Assembly (NCBI RefSeq): GCF_019890675.1
Contig: NZ_JAIOAA010000006.1
Location: forward strand, 341,521 to 405,520
Length of the DNA stretch: 64,000 bases
Direction of reading: 5' to 3'
Source: Micromonospora sp. PLK6-60
Lineage (GTDB): Bacteria; Actinomycetota; Actinomycetes; Mycobacteriales; Micromonosporaceae
The position numbers and the translations under genes were made by a program. Within the stretch, counting starts at the first letter, position 1, and each line of letters starts with the position of its first letter. The notes beneath the pieces are model-generated. The model was not told the origin of the DNA and made no database searches. It saw only the letters and a program-made list of their open reading frames with translations. Below are positions 13,689-21,541 of this stretch, one piece after another.

Positions 13689-14504
13689 TTACCGCCGCTG
13701 CCGGGACAGGGTGTACTCCGGCGTGGCGAACTCGCCGCCCTGCGGGCCCCCCATCGTCTCCCCGGCGTCCGGTACGGCCGCCGCGAACTCCTCCGCGTCG
13801 TCCTGCGGCACGAACCCCAGCACCGTCCCCGGTTCCAGCGACCACCAGCCGCGGGTGTTGGCGGAGACCGCGTAGAAGCACGCGTAGCCGACGCCCGGGG
13901 CCGACATGGCGGCCCGGAACGCGCGAAGGCAGTCCGCCGGGCTGAGCCAGGTGCTGAGCTGGCGCAGGTCGGCCGGGCGTTCCTCGTAGCTGCCGATCCG
14001 CACCGCCACCGTCGCCAGGCCGAACTTGTCGGCGTACAGCCGGCACAGCGCCTCGGCGGCCACCTTCATGGCGCCGTACACGCCGTCGGGACGCGGCGGC
14101 ATCGACGGGTCCACCGGCATGTCACAGGGATAGCAGCCGGTTGCCCGGTTGCTGCTGGCGTAGATGACCCGGTGGGCACCGGTCCGCCGCGCCCCCTCCA
14201 GGACGTGGTACGTGCCGACCACGTTCACCTCGGCCAGGTCGTGCAGGTCGGCCTCGTCGGCGATGCCGCCCAGGTGCACGACCCCGTACGCCCCGGCCAG
14301 CACCGCCGCCACCGCGTCCTGGTCGCGCAGGTCCGCGGCGACCGACTCGACCCCGTCCGGCACAGTGGGCGCGTGCAGGTCGGTGGCGACCAGCCGGCCG
14401 ACCCGTCCGGCCAGGTCCGCCACCAGCCGCGCGCCGATGGTCCCCGCCGCGCCGGTCACCACCCAGGTCTGGTCGCGCAGGTCCGCCGTGCTGCAGTCGT
14501 CCAT
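13689..14504 (-). CDS. NAD-dependent uronate dehydrogenase-like epimerase/dehydratase
   Basis: The 271-residue product is an extended short-chain dehydrogenase. It has the nucleotide motif TGAAGTIGARL at the N-terminus, VHLGGIADE, YASSNRATG, a YGAMK catalytic pair near residue 141, LSTWLSPADC and a late NTRGWW. From memory, these blocks match characterised bacterial uronate dehydrogenases, which oxidise glucuronate or galacturonate to the aldarolactone. No uronate-pathway partner is nearby, so a different sugar acid is possible. The ATG at 14504 follows GGAGAA. The gene is convergent with the aminotransferase gene. Confidence 0.75.
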   Translation of the reverse strand: MDDCSTADLRDQTWVVTGAAGTIGARLVADLAGRVGRLVATDLHAPTVPDGVESVAADLRDQDAVAAVLAGAYGVVHLGGIADEADLHDLAEVNVVGTYHVLEGARRTGAHRVIYASSNRATGCYPCDMPVDPSMPPRPDGVYGAMKVAAEALCRLYADKFGLATVAVRIGSYEERPADLRQLSTWLSPADCLRAFRAAMSAPGVGYACFYAVSANTRGWWSLEPGTVLGFVPQDDAEEFAAAVPDAGETMGGPQGGEFATPEYTLSRQRR

Positions 14505-14628
14505 CAGGTTCTCCCCGTCCGCCGTGGCCGCGATGCCGGTGCGGCGCGCCGGTGCCGCCGACGACATCCTCGTACACCGGGCCACCGCCGGTGCGCCCGA
14601 CCGGCCCGTGGGGAACCAGTGCCGCCGG

Positions 14629-14785
14629 TCAGGCCCGTCGTCGGCGGACCAGCGTCAGGGCCAGGCCCAGCAGCACGCTTGCGGTGCCGCCGACCAGCGG
14701 CCAGGCCGGCGCCCACCGGTCGCCGGTGACCGGCAGCCGGCAGTGCGGCGGCTCGGGCGCTCCATGCCCGCCATGCGGATGGTCA
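14629..14785 (-). pseudogene. Orphan LPXTG sorting signal without its own start
   Basis: A minus-strand frame ending at 14629 encodes a His/Pro/Gly-rich spacer (DHPHGGHGAPEPPHCR), then LPVTG (14722-14736), a hydrophobic helix and RRRRA. This is a textbook sortase cell-wall sorting signal. The frame is open back to 15003 but contains no ATG, GTG or TTG upstream of the motif, so it cannot start on its own. It begins exactly where the propeller gene at 14783-16030 stops and lies in its +1 frame. The simplest reading is that the propeller gene was, or is, wall-anchored and has a frameshift near its 3' end. A base-call error is equally possible. Confidence 0.6.
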
Positions 14786-16030
14786 GGTGGCGGCGAGCAG
14801 CACCGGCTCGGGAGTGAGGAACCAGCCCTGGTCGTCGTCGTCCGGCGTGGCGTCTTCCCGGAGCCGTTCCACGGCCAGGTAGCCGTCCGCCGCGTACGCC
14901 ATCCCCGGCTGGTAGGCGAACCCCTCGTCGGACCAGGTGAACGGGAAGCGGGACCGTTCCGCCCCGGTGACCGGGTCGAGGGTGACCAGGTCCCGGGCCT
15001 CGGTCAGCACGTGCAGCCGGCCCGGCTGGGCGGCGAGGATCCGCACCGGGCCCAGGTCGCCCCGACGCCAGCGCTCCTTGCCGGTGCGCGCCTCCCAGCC
15101 GGTCAGCACCGGTCCGTTCCCGCCGACCGCCAGTTCACCGGCGAGGATGCGACCCTCGGCATCCAGGGCCGGTGCGGCGACCGGGGATCCGGCGCCCACC
15201 AGCCAGCCCCGGCCGGCGCCGTCACCCGGCCCGGCGGTGCGCAGGGCCCGGCACCCCGACCGGGGAGCGAGGCAACCGAGCGGGGTGACGGTCGTCCCGG
15301 CCGAGGCCCCCGGGGGTTGCCAGCGCAGCCCCACCGTCCCGGTGGTCACGTCCCGGAACTCCACCACCGGCGGCCCGCCGCAGGCGTCCACCGCCACCGC
15401 CTGGCCGGCCGCCGTGGTGCCGAGGTCGGTCCGGCAGCTCCGGTCGCCGTCGGCGTGCCACAGCTCGCGCCCGTCGGCCAGCGCGTAGCCGCGCGCCCGC
15501 CCGCCGCCGGAGACGACCAGCACGGGGCCGCCGTCCGCGCCCCGGCCCACCGCGAGGCCGGCCGGCGCCCACACGGTCGCCGCCCCGGTGCGCCGGGCGC
15601 GGTCGTCGCCGTCCGGCGTCGGACCGTCGGCCCGCCAGACGACCCGCCCGGTACGCGCGTCCAGCGCCACCAGCTTCCCGTCCGACCAGCGGCTGACCAC
15701 GGTGGTCTCCTCGGCCAGCACCCCGGCCAACCGGGCCGGCCAGCGGCGGTAGGACCAGAAGGGGGTGACCCGGGCGCGGGCGTCGGCGGGCTGGTCGGCG
15801 TAGACCTGGCGGGCGGCCGCGTAGACCCGGAGCCGGCCGTCCACGATCAGCGGGGCGGCGGGCAGCCGACCGACCACCCCGACCGTGGGGGTCACGGGGG
15901 CCGGCCAGCCGCCCCGGGCCACGGTGCTGACCTCGGCGGGCGCGAGCACCCGATGGATCACGACGGCGGACCCGGCCAGGGCGAGCAGCGCCACGACGGC
16001 CACCGCCACGCGTCGCCTGACCAACCCCAT
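14783..16030 (-). CDS. Secreted or membrane-anchored PQQ-like beta-propeller protein
   Basis: The 415-residue product has a basic N-terminus and one hydrophobic segment (VAVAVVALLALAGSAVVI) that acts as a signal peptide or anchor. Repeated blade-like segments follow, such as LDARTGRVVWRADG, WEARTGKERWRRGD and LDPVTGAERSRF. A Cys-rich stretch (LGCLAPRSGCRALR) suggests extracellular disulfides. No enzymatic motif was seen. GGAGGTG lies 5 nt before the ATG at 16030. The protein stops at LLAAT. One frame over, the sequence continues into a perfect LPXTG wall-sorting signal, so the annotated C-terminus may be the result of a frameshift. Confidence 0.7.
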   Translation of the reverse strand: MGLVRRRVAVAVVALLALAGSAVVIHRVLAPAEVSTVARGGWPAPVTPTVGVVGRLPAAPLIVDGRLRVYAAARQVYADQPADARARVTPFWSYRRWPARLAGVLAEETTVVSRWSDGKLVALDARTGRVVWRADGPTPDGDDRARRTGAATVWAPAGLAVGRGADGGPVLVVSGGGRARGYALADGRELWHADGDRSCRTDLGTTAAGQAVAVDACGGPPVVEFRDVTTGTVGLRWQPPGASAGTTVTPLGCLAPRSGCRALRTAGPGDGAGRGWLVGAGSPVAAPALDAEGRILAGELAVGGNGPVLTGWEARTGKERWRRGDLGPVRILAAQPGRLHVLTEARDLVTLDPVTGAERSRFPFTWSDEGFAYQPGMAYAADGYLAVERLREDATPDDDDQGWFLTPEPVLLAAT

Positions 16031-16104
16031 GCCGCACCTCCGCCCGGCACCCTACCCAGCGCAGCGCCGCCGCCGACCCGCAACCCGCACAGCGGCGGGA
16101 ACGG

Positions 16105-16587
16105 TCAGGCGGCGGCGGGGGTGTCGGTGGGGCCCAGCGCGTGGGCGAGGTCCGCCAGGTCACGGCGCAGGGCGCTCTCCACCGCGCGGGCGGCGAGGCC
16201 GCCGAGCAGGAAGCCGACCAGTCGACCGTACGCGGCGGTCGCCTCGGCCTCCTGCTCCACGGTCACGGCGGTGCAGGCCCGCCGGCGGCGGCGTACGGTG
16301 CGCAGCGTCCAGGTGATCCGGTAGTCGACCCCGATGCCGGCCGAGCTGAGCACCAGCCGGTGCGGCGGGTCGCAGTCGGTCACCAGGAACTCCTCGACGA
16401 GCAGCTCGCCGTCGGGGCGTTCGCGGCACTCCCGCCATCTGGTGCCGGGGCCGAACGGGCCGGTGGTGAGGGTCTCCGACTGGTCGGCGGTGGAGAGCCA
16501 GCGGGGCCGGGCGGCCAGGTCGGTCAGGAGTCGCCAGACGTCGCCGATCGACGCCTCGATGAACTCCGTGACCGCCACCGTCGACAT
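16105..16587 (-). CDS. SRPBCC (polyketide cyclase/dehydrase-like) family protein
   Basis: The 160-residue product resembles START/SRPBCC lipid-binding folds. It has an N-terminal strand with the acidic pattern VTEFIEASIGDVWRLLTDL, then WRECRERPDG and VDYRITWTL, and a long C-terminal helix beginning near AYGRLVGFLLGGLAARAVE. Such proteins bind hydrophobic ligands, and no specific function can be assigned. GGGAGGTG lies just before the ATG at 16587. It shares its strand with the propeller gene (75 bp downstream) and the DUF397 gene (83 bp upstream). Confidence 0.75.
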   Translation of the reverse strand: MSTVAVTEFIEASIGDVWRLLTDLAARPRWLSTADQSETLTTGPFGPGTRWRECRERPDGELLVEEFLVTDCDPPHRLVLSSAGIGVDYRITWTLRTVRRRRRACTAVTVEQEAEATAAYGRLVGFLLGGLAARAVESALRRDLADLAHALGPTDTPAAA

Positions 16588-16670
16588 GACACCTCCCGTG
16601 TCGTCCACGGTACGGCGGGTGAGGGCGAAATGGGGGGCCCACGGCGGGAATTCCACCGCGGGCCCGGCGA

Positions 16671-16880
16671 TCACGGCTGGAACTGGGCGTCCCGGATCGC
16701 GCCCAGGAAGGCCGTCCACCCCGGCGGGCTGACCGCGAGCGTGGGTCCCTCCGGGTCCTTGGAGTCGCGTACGCCGACGACGCCGACGACGTCGACGAGG
16801 TTGTCCGCCACCTCCACGCAGAGGCCCTGATCGTTGGAACGGCTGCTGGTGCGCCACACGGCGCCCACGAGATCTGTCAT
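16671..16880 (-). CDS. DUF397 protein
   Basis: This 69-residue protein has the whole DUF397 pattern: VWRTSSRSNDQGLCVEVAD, then VGVRDSKDPEGP, and PGWTAFLGAIRD at the end. In actinomycetes these small proteins usually sit beside an XRE-type helix-turn-helix regulator (the BldB/WhiJ-like pairs). No such partner is adjacent here, so it is an orphan. The ATG at 16880 has GGAGG 8 nt upstream. Confidence 0.88.
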   Translation of the reverse strand: MTDLVGAVWRTSSRSNDQGLCVEVADNLVDVVGVVGVRDSKDPEGPTLAVSPPGWTAFLGAIRDAQFQP

Positions 16881-16972
16881 GCCGGTAACCTCCGGTCCGC
16901 TGGGATTCCGGACGATCAACGCGGCAACGCGGATCATCGATCGCACATCGCGTGCGACCGGCGACCGCCGGG

Positions 16973-18169
16973 TCAGCGGGCGGGGTGGATGGTGCCGGTC
17001 ACCTCGCCCAGGGCGATGGTGGTGCCGTCCGGCCCGGGCGCGGTGGCCCGGATGGTGACCGTGTCGCCGTCCTCCAGGAAGGTGCGCTCCCCGTCGCCGA
17101 CCTTTACCGGCTCGGCGCCGCCCCAGGTCAGTTCGAGGAAGGAGCCGACCTGGCCGCGCTCCGGCCCGGAGACGGTGCCCGAGGCGTACAGGTCGCCGGT
17201 GCGCAGGGACGCGCCGTTGACGGTGAGGTGGGCGAGCTGCTGGGCGGGCGTCCAGTACATCCCGGCGAACGGCGGCTCGGCGACCCGCTCATCGTTCCAC
17301 TCCACGCTCAGCCGCAGGTCGAGCCCGAGGTGCGGGGTGTCGGCCAGGTATTCCTGCACCGGCGGGTCCTGGTCGGGGGCGGGCACGAACGCGTCGGCCA
17401 GGGCGTCCAGCGGGGTGACCCAGGCCGAGATCGAGGTGGCGAAGGACTTGCCCAGGAACGGGCCGAGGGGCTGGTATTCCCAGGCCTGGATGTCCCGGGC
17501 GGACCAGTCGTTGACCAGCACCACGCCGAAGACGTGGTCGGTGAAGTCTTCGACGGCCACCCGGTCGCCGAGCGGGCTGGGCACGCCCACCACGAAGCCG
17601 ACCTCCGCCTCGATGTCGAGGCGTACCGACGGGCCGGTGGTCGGGCCCTGCGGGGTGGCGCGCTGGCCGGTGGGGCGGACCACCGGGGTGCCGCTGACCA
17701 CCACGGTGCCGGCCCGGCCGTGGTAGCCGATCGGCACGTGCTTCCAGTTCGGCAGCAGGGGCGGCTGGCCCGGGCGGAAGATCTGCCCGACGTTCGAGGC
17801 GTGCTGCTCCGACGAGTAGAAGTCGACGTAGTCGGCCACCTCGACGGGGAGCAGCAACTCCACCTCGGCCAGCGGCGCCAGCAGCGGCTCCACCGCCGGC
17901 CGGTGCTCGACCTCGGTGAGCAGCTCGACGATCCGCTGCCGCACCGACGTCCACTGCGGACGGCCGAGCGCCATGAAGTCGTTGAGGGTGGGCCGGCCGA
18001 GCGCGCCGCCGGCCAGCACCAGACCGGCCGCCTCCGCGCCGGCCAGGTCGAGCACGAAATCCCCGATGCGTACGCCGATCCGCGGCTCGCCGTCGCCACG
18101 GTGGAACACCCCGTACGGCAGGTTGGTCACCCCGTACCCGGTGCCGTTCACGCCGTCAACCCAGGTCAT
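16973..18169 (-). CDS. fahA: Fumarylacetoacetase
   Basis: The enzyme hydrolyses fumarylacetoacetate to fumarate and acetoacetate, the last step of homogentisate catabolism. The 398-residue product has the small N-terminal domain and the FAH catalytic domain. The metal and catalytic contexts DFYSSEQHASNVG, LDIEAEVGFVVG and LVNDWSARDIQAWEY are all present, as is GPFLGKSFATSISAWV. The ATG at 18169 overlaps the stop of the upstream unknown gene (18166-19023) by 4 nt, so expression is coupled. Fumarate made here could feed the two fumarases at the left end of the window. Confidence 0.96.
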   Translation of the reverse strand: MTWVDGVNGTGYGVTNLPYGVFHRGDGEPRIGVRIGDFVLDLAGAEAAGLVLAGGALGRPTLNDFMALGRPQWTSVRQRIVELLTEVEHRPAVEPLLAPLAEVELLLPVEVADYVDFYSSEQHASNVGQIFRPGQPPLLPNWKHVPIGYHGRAGTVVVSGTPVVRPTGQRATPQGPTTGPSVRLDIEAEVGFVVGVPSPLGDRVAVEDFTDHVFGVVLVNDWSARDIQAWEYQPLGPFLGKSFATSISAWVTPLDALADAFVPAPDQDPPVQEYLADTPHLGLDLRLSVEWNDERVAEPPFAGMYWTPAQQLAHLTVNGASLRTGDLYASGTVSGPERGQVGSFLELTWGGAEPVKVGDGERTFLEDGDTVTIRATAPGPDGTTIALGEVTGTIHPAR

Positions 18170-19023
18170 GCCTCGTATCCCCCGTTCACCAGCCCCAGCC
18201 GGATCAGATCGGTAAGTGGTTCGGTAATGCTGCACGAGCCGTACCCGATCCAGAGCGGGCGTTCGTCGTCGCGGTGCGCCCGGGCCGGCTCGACCAGCGT
18301 GACCGGGTCGGTCGCGGCGAGCAGCGTGGCGACGTCGGCCACCTCGGCGCCGCCGTCGGCGGTCAGCGTGGCGGCCAGCACGTTGCCGAAGCCGTGGTGG
18401 GTGAAGCCGGTCTCCGGGTCGAGGTGCCGGATCGCGTGGTGCAGCCCGGCGGTCAGCTTGAACGGCAGCTCGCGGTCCCGGCAGGCGCAGATCACGGCGG
18501 CCAGCTCGACCGGGGTCGGGAACAGCTCGGCGGCCAGCCCGCCGGTGCGGAACTTCGCGGCCACCGGCGCTCCGGCGGACCGCGCCGCGGCCAGCGTGTC
18601 CAGCGCGCCGAGCAGGCCGAAGGTCAGCGGGATCTCGGCGTACACCGGGGTGCCGCCGGGCCGCTCGGCGAGTTTCAGCAGGTCGGCCAGGCCGGGCTGG
18701 GGGTCCTCGCCGCGCTTGGCGACGGCCGCCTCCACCTGCCGCACGGTCAGCCGGGGATCCGCCTCGGCCAGCACGGCGTCGAGCCGGCCGATCGGCACGT
18801 CGCCGATCACGCCGACGGCGAGCCGCTCGTCCGGGCCGAGCAGGTCGGGCAGGGCCGGCAGCGCCGAGGCGGGCACCAGCAGCGGGCCGACCAGGTCGGC
18901 GTACCAGGCCGCCCGGTGCGTGCGGTGCGCGGCGACCGCCTCGGCCAGCGGCGCGCTGCCGGGCGGGAAGACGGCGGCGTCGTCGACGAGGCCGGCGAGG
19001 AGTCGGGGCACCTGCGTTGACAC
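18166..19023 (-). CDS. Conserved protein of unknown function in the homogentisate operon
   Basis: I do not recognise a characterised family. The 285-residue protein is cytosolic (no signal or membrane segment). It contains well-ordered motifs: RLLAGLVDDAAVFPPGSAP at the start, RTHRAAWYADL, KFRTGG near the middle, PFKLTAGLHHAIRH, HHGFGNVLAA and a C-terminal GYGSCSITEPLTDL. Alternating hydrophobic strands and helices suggest a TIM-barrel-like fold, and KFRTGG/KLTAG could bind a phosphate or carboxylate. It is the first gene of the fumarylacetoacetase unit, overlaps it by 4 nt and is divergent from hmgA. A role between the HmgA and FahA reactions is inferred. The start (GTG 19023) has only a weak ribosome site. 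Confidence 0.7.
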   Translation of the reverse strand: MSTQVPRLLAGLVDDAAVFPPGSAPLAEAVAAHRTHRAAWYADLVGPLLVPASALPALPDLLGPDERLAVGVIGDVPIGRLDAVLAEADPRLTVRQVEAAVAKRGEDPQPGLADLLKLAERPGGTPVYAEIPLTFGLLGALDTLAAARSAGAPVAAKFRTGGLAAELFPTPVELAAVICACRDRELPFKLTAGLHHAIRHLDPETGFTHHGFGNVLAATLTADGGAEVADVATLLAATDPVTLVEPARAHRDDERPLWIGYGSCSITEPLTDLIRLGLVNGGYEA

Positions 19024-19063
19024 GGGACAAGAATCTACGGGACGCTACAAGGAACGGACAACA

Positions 19064-19082
19064 GCGTCCGATTATCGGACGC
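19064..19082. promoter_or_regulatory. Perfect 19-bp palindrome between hmgA and the fahA operon
   Basis: GCGTCCGAT and ATCGGACGC flank a single T. The site lies in the 95-bp divergent gap, 36 bp before the hmgA start. It is well placed to repress both directions at once. It resembles the palindrome before hppD in length and in its CGAT half-core. Confidence 0.55.
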
Positions 19083-19118
19083 CATCGGCCGGAGAACGGG
19101 ACGAAACGGGAGGCGAAC

Positions 19119-20285
19119 ATGCCGTACTACCGCAGCGTCGGCGAGGTGCCCCGCAAGCGGCACACCCAGTTCCGCCAGCCCGACGGCACCCTCTACGCCG
19201 AGGAGCTGATGGGCCAGGAGGGCTTCTCCTCCGATTCGTCGCTGCTCTACCACCGGCACGCGCCGACCGCGATCGTGGCCGCCGAGGAGTTCGTGCCGCC
19301 GGCGTACACCCGGGTGCCGAACCTGCCGCTCAAGCCGCGCCACCTGCGCACCCACAAGCTGGACGGCACCGGGGCCGACCCGGTCCTCGGCCGGCGCTAC
19401 CTGCTCGCCAACGACGACGTGCGGATCGCGTACGTGCTGGCCGACCGGCCGTCCCCGCTGTACCGCAACGCCACCGGCGACGAGTGCCTCTACGTGGAGG
19501 CCGGCGGGCTGCGGGTGGAGTCCACCTTCGGCGTGCTGGAGGCGGTGGCCGGTGACTACGTCATCATCCCCACCTCGACCATCCACCGGCTGGTGCCGAC
19601 CGGCAACGAGCCGACCCGGCTGCTCACCGTCGAGGCCAACGGGCACATCGGCCCGCCCAAGCGCTACCTGTCGGTGCGCGGCCAGTTCCTGGAGCACTCG
19701 CCGTACTGCGAGCGCGACGTCCGCGGACCGGACGCGCCGCTGGTGGTCGAGGGCGAGGAGGTGGAGGTGCTGGTCCGCCACCGGCGCGGCTGGACCAGGT
19801 ACGTCTACGCCCACCACCCGTTCGACGTGGTCGGCTGGGACGGGCACATGTACCCGTGGGCCTTCTCCATCCACGACTTCGAGCCGATCACCGGGCGGAT
19901 CCACCAGCCGCCGCCGGTGCACCAGACCTTCCAGGGCCCGAACTTCGTGATCTGCTCGTTCGTGCCGCGCAAGGTGGACTACCACCCGGACGCCATCCCG
20001 GTGCCGTACAACCACCACAACGTGGACTCGGACGAGATGCTCTTCTACACCGGCGGCAACTACGAGGCCCGGCGCGGCTCCGGCATCGAGCAGGGCTCCA
20101 TCTCGCTGCACCCGTCCGGCTTCACCCACGGCCCCCAGCCGGGCGCGGCCGAGCGCTCGATCGGGGTGGACTTCTTCGACGAGCTGGCCGTCATGGTGGA
20201 CACCTTCCGCCCGCTGGACCTCTGCGACGCCGCGGCCGAGTGCGAGGACGACGGGTACGCCTGGACCTGGGCGCGCCAGGTCTGA
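19119..20285 (+). CDS. hmgA: Homogentisate 1,2-dioxygenase
   Basis: The enzyme opens the ring of homogentisate to 4-maleylacetoacetate with Fe(II) and O2. The 388-residue protein is a cupin. The iron-ligand region is recognisable as NHHNVDSDEMLFY followed by GFTHGPQPG, which supplies the His-Glu-His set. The N-terminal half has the RYLLANDDVRIAYV and GDYVIIPTSTIHRL cupin strands. It is slightly shorter than the proteobacterial enzymes, as is usual in actinobacteria. GGGAGG lies 5 nt before the ATG. It is divergent from the fahA unit and followed by a strong hairpin. Confidence 0.95.
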   Translation: MPYYRSVGEVPRKRHTQFRQPDGTLYAEELMGQEGFSSDSSLLYHRHAPTAIVAAEEFVPPAYTRVPNLPLKPRHLRTHKLDGTGADPVLGRRYLLANDDVRIAYVLADRPSPLYRNATGDECLYVEAGGLRVESTFGVLEAVAGDYVIIPTSTIHRLVPTGNEPTRLLTVEANGHIGPPKRYLSVRGQFLEHSPYCERDVRGPDAPLVVEGEEVEVLVRHRRGWTRYVYAHHPFDVVGWDGHMYPWAFSIHDFEPITGRIHQPPPVHQTFQGPNFVICSFVPRKVDYHPDAIPVPYNHHNVDSDEMLFYTGGNYEARRGSGIEQGSISLHPSGFTHGPQPGAAERSIGVDFFDELAVMVDTFRPLDLCDAAAECEDDGYAWTWARQV

Positions 20286-20291
20286 CCCGAC

Positions 20292-20321
20292 GAGGCCGCG
20301 TCCCCGGCGGGACGCGGCCTC
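20292..20321. terminator. Terminator-like hairpin after hmgA
   Basis: A perfect 13-bp stem (GAGGCCGCGTCCC and its complement) with a 4-nt loop begins 7 nt after the hmgA stop and also lies 3' of the convergent dehydrogenase gene. Confidence 0.75.
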
Positions 20322-20347
20322 TATCGGTGGTTCCGGACGCCGGGGCG

Positions 20348-20393
20348 TCGACGGCTCAGAGCGTCGGGCCTCGACGGCTCAGAACGTCGAGGC
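20348..20393. repeat. Tandem duplication of the dehydrogenase 3' end
   Basis: Two 23-bp units (20348-20370 and 20371-20393) match at 20 positions. The right unit contains the last codons and TGA stop of the alcohol dehydrogenase gene, so the left unit is a duplicated gene end. Confidence 0.6.
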
Positions 20394-21419
20394 GTCGATG
20401 ACGAAGCGGTAGCGCACGTCGGAGGCGAGCACCCGCTCGTACGCCTCGTTGATCTTGTCGGCGCCGATGACCTCGATCTCCGCGCCCAGCCCGTGCTCGG
20501 CGCAGAAGTCCAGCATCTCCTGGGTCTCGGCGATGCCGCCGATCATCGAGCCGGCGAACGACCGGCGGGCCGGGATCAGCGAGAACGCCTGCACCGACAG
20601 CGGCTCCTCCGGGGCGCCCACGTTGACCAGCGTGCCGTCCACGGCCAGCAGCCGCAGGTACGCGTCGAGGTCGATCTTCGCGCTGACCGTGTTCACGATC
20701 AGGTCGAACGACCCGGCCAGCTTGGTGAAGGTCTCCTCGTCCGAGGTCGCGAAGTAGTGGTCGGCGCCGAGCCGCAGCCCGTCCTCCTGCTTCTTCAGCG
20801 ACTGCGACAGCACGGTGACCTCGGCGCCCAGCGCGTGCGCCAGCTTGACCGCCATGTGGCCGAGCCCGCCCATGCCGACCACCGCGACCTTGCGGCCCGG
20901 TCCGGCGTTCCAGTGCCGCAACGGCGAGTACGTGGTGATGCCGGCGCAGAGCAGCGGCGCGGCGGCGTCCAGCTCGATGCCGTCCGGGATGCGCAGCACG
21001 AAGTGCTCGGTGACCACGATGGCCTGCGAGTAGCCGCCCTGGGTCGGCTGCCCGTCCCGGCCCACCGCGCCGTACGTGCCGATGTTGCCCTTGAGGCAGT
21101 ACTGCTCCAGACCCCGGCGGCAGTTGTCGCACTCCCGGCAGGAGTCGACCAGGCAGCCGACACCCACCCGATCGCCGACGGCGAACTTCGTCACCTCGGC
21201 GCCGACCTCCCGCACCACGCCGGCGATCTCGTGGCCGACCACGATCGGATAGGTGGTCGGACCCCACTCGCTGCGCGCGGTGTGGATGTCGGAGTGGCAG
21301 ATGCCGGCGAACTTGATGTCGATGAGCACGTCGTGCGGGCCGAGGTCGCGCCGCTCGATGGTGGTCGGGACGAGTGGTTCGGTCGCGGACGGGGCCGCGT
21401 AGGCGTTGACGGTGAGCAC
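20379..21419 (-). CDS. Zinc-dependent NAD(P) alcohol dehydrogenase
   Basis: The 346-residue product is a medium-chain dehydrogenase of the cinnamyl-alcohol/YahK-like branch. Catalytic zinc ligands are in [14 protein letters not shown] and [12 protein letters not shown]. The structural zinc is held by the Cys cluster [18 protein letters not shown]. The Rossmann motif is [15 protein letters not shown]. It probably reduces aldehydes with NADPH. The GTG at 21419 has GGAG 5 nt upstream. It is convergent with hmgA; whether it takes part in aromatic catabolism is unknown. Confidence 0.92.
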   Translation of the reverse strand: MLTVNAYAAPSATEPLVPTTIERRDLGPHDVLIDIKFAGICHSDIHTARSEWGPTTYPIVVGHEIAGVVREVGAEVTKFAVGDRVGVGCLVDSCRECDNCRRGLEQYCLKGNIGTYGAVGRDGQPTQGGYSQAIVVTEHFVLRIPDGIELDAAAPLLCAGITTYSPLRHWNAGPGRKVAVVGMGGLGHMAVKLAHALGAEVTVLSQSLKKQEDGLRLGADHYFATSDEETFTKLAGSFDLIVNTVSAKIDLDAYLRLLAVDGTLVNVGAPEEPLSVQAFSLIPARRSFAGSMIGGIAETQEMLDFCAEHGLGAEIEVIGADKINEAYERVLASDVRYRFVIDASTF

Positions 21420-21541
21420 TTCTACTCCGCTTCCTTCGGACGTTCGGGGTCGTCAGCTGGTATTCGTACCCGGCCCTCGGGGGCGCCAACACGTATCCGG
21501 CGTCACGCCGGCGTGACGCCGGCCGGCTCGGGCGGCCGGGC

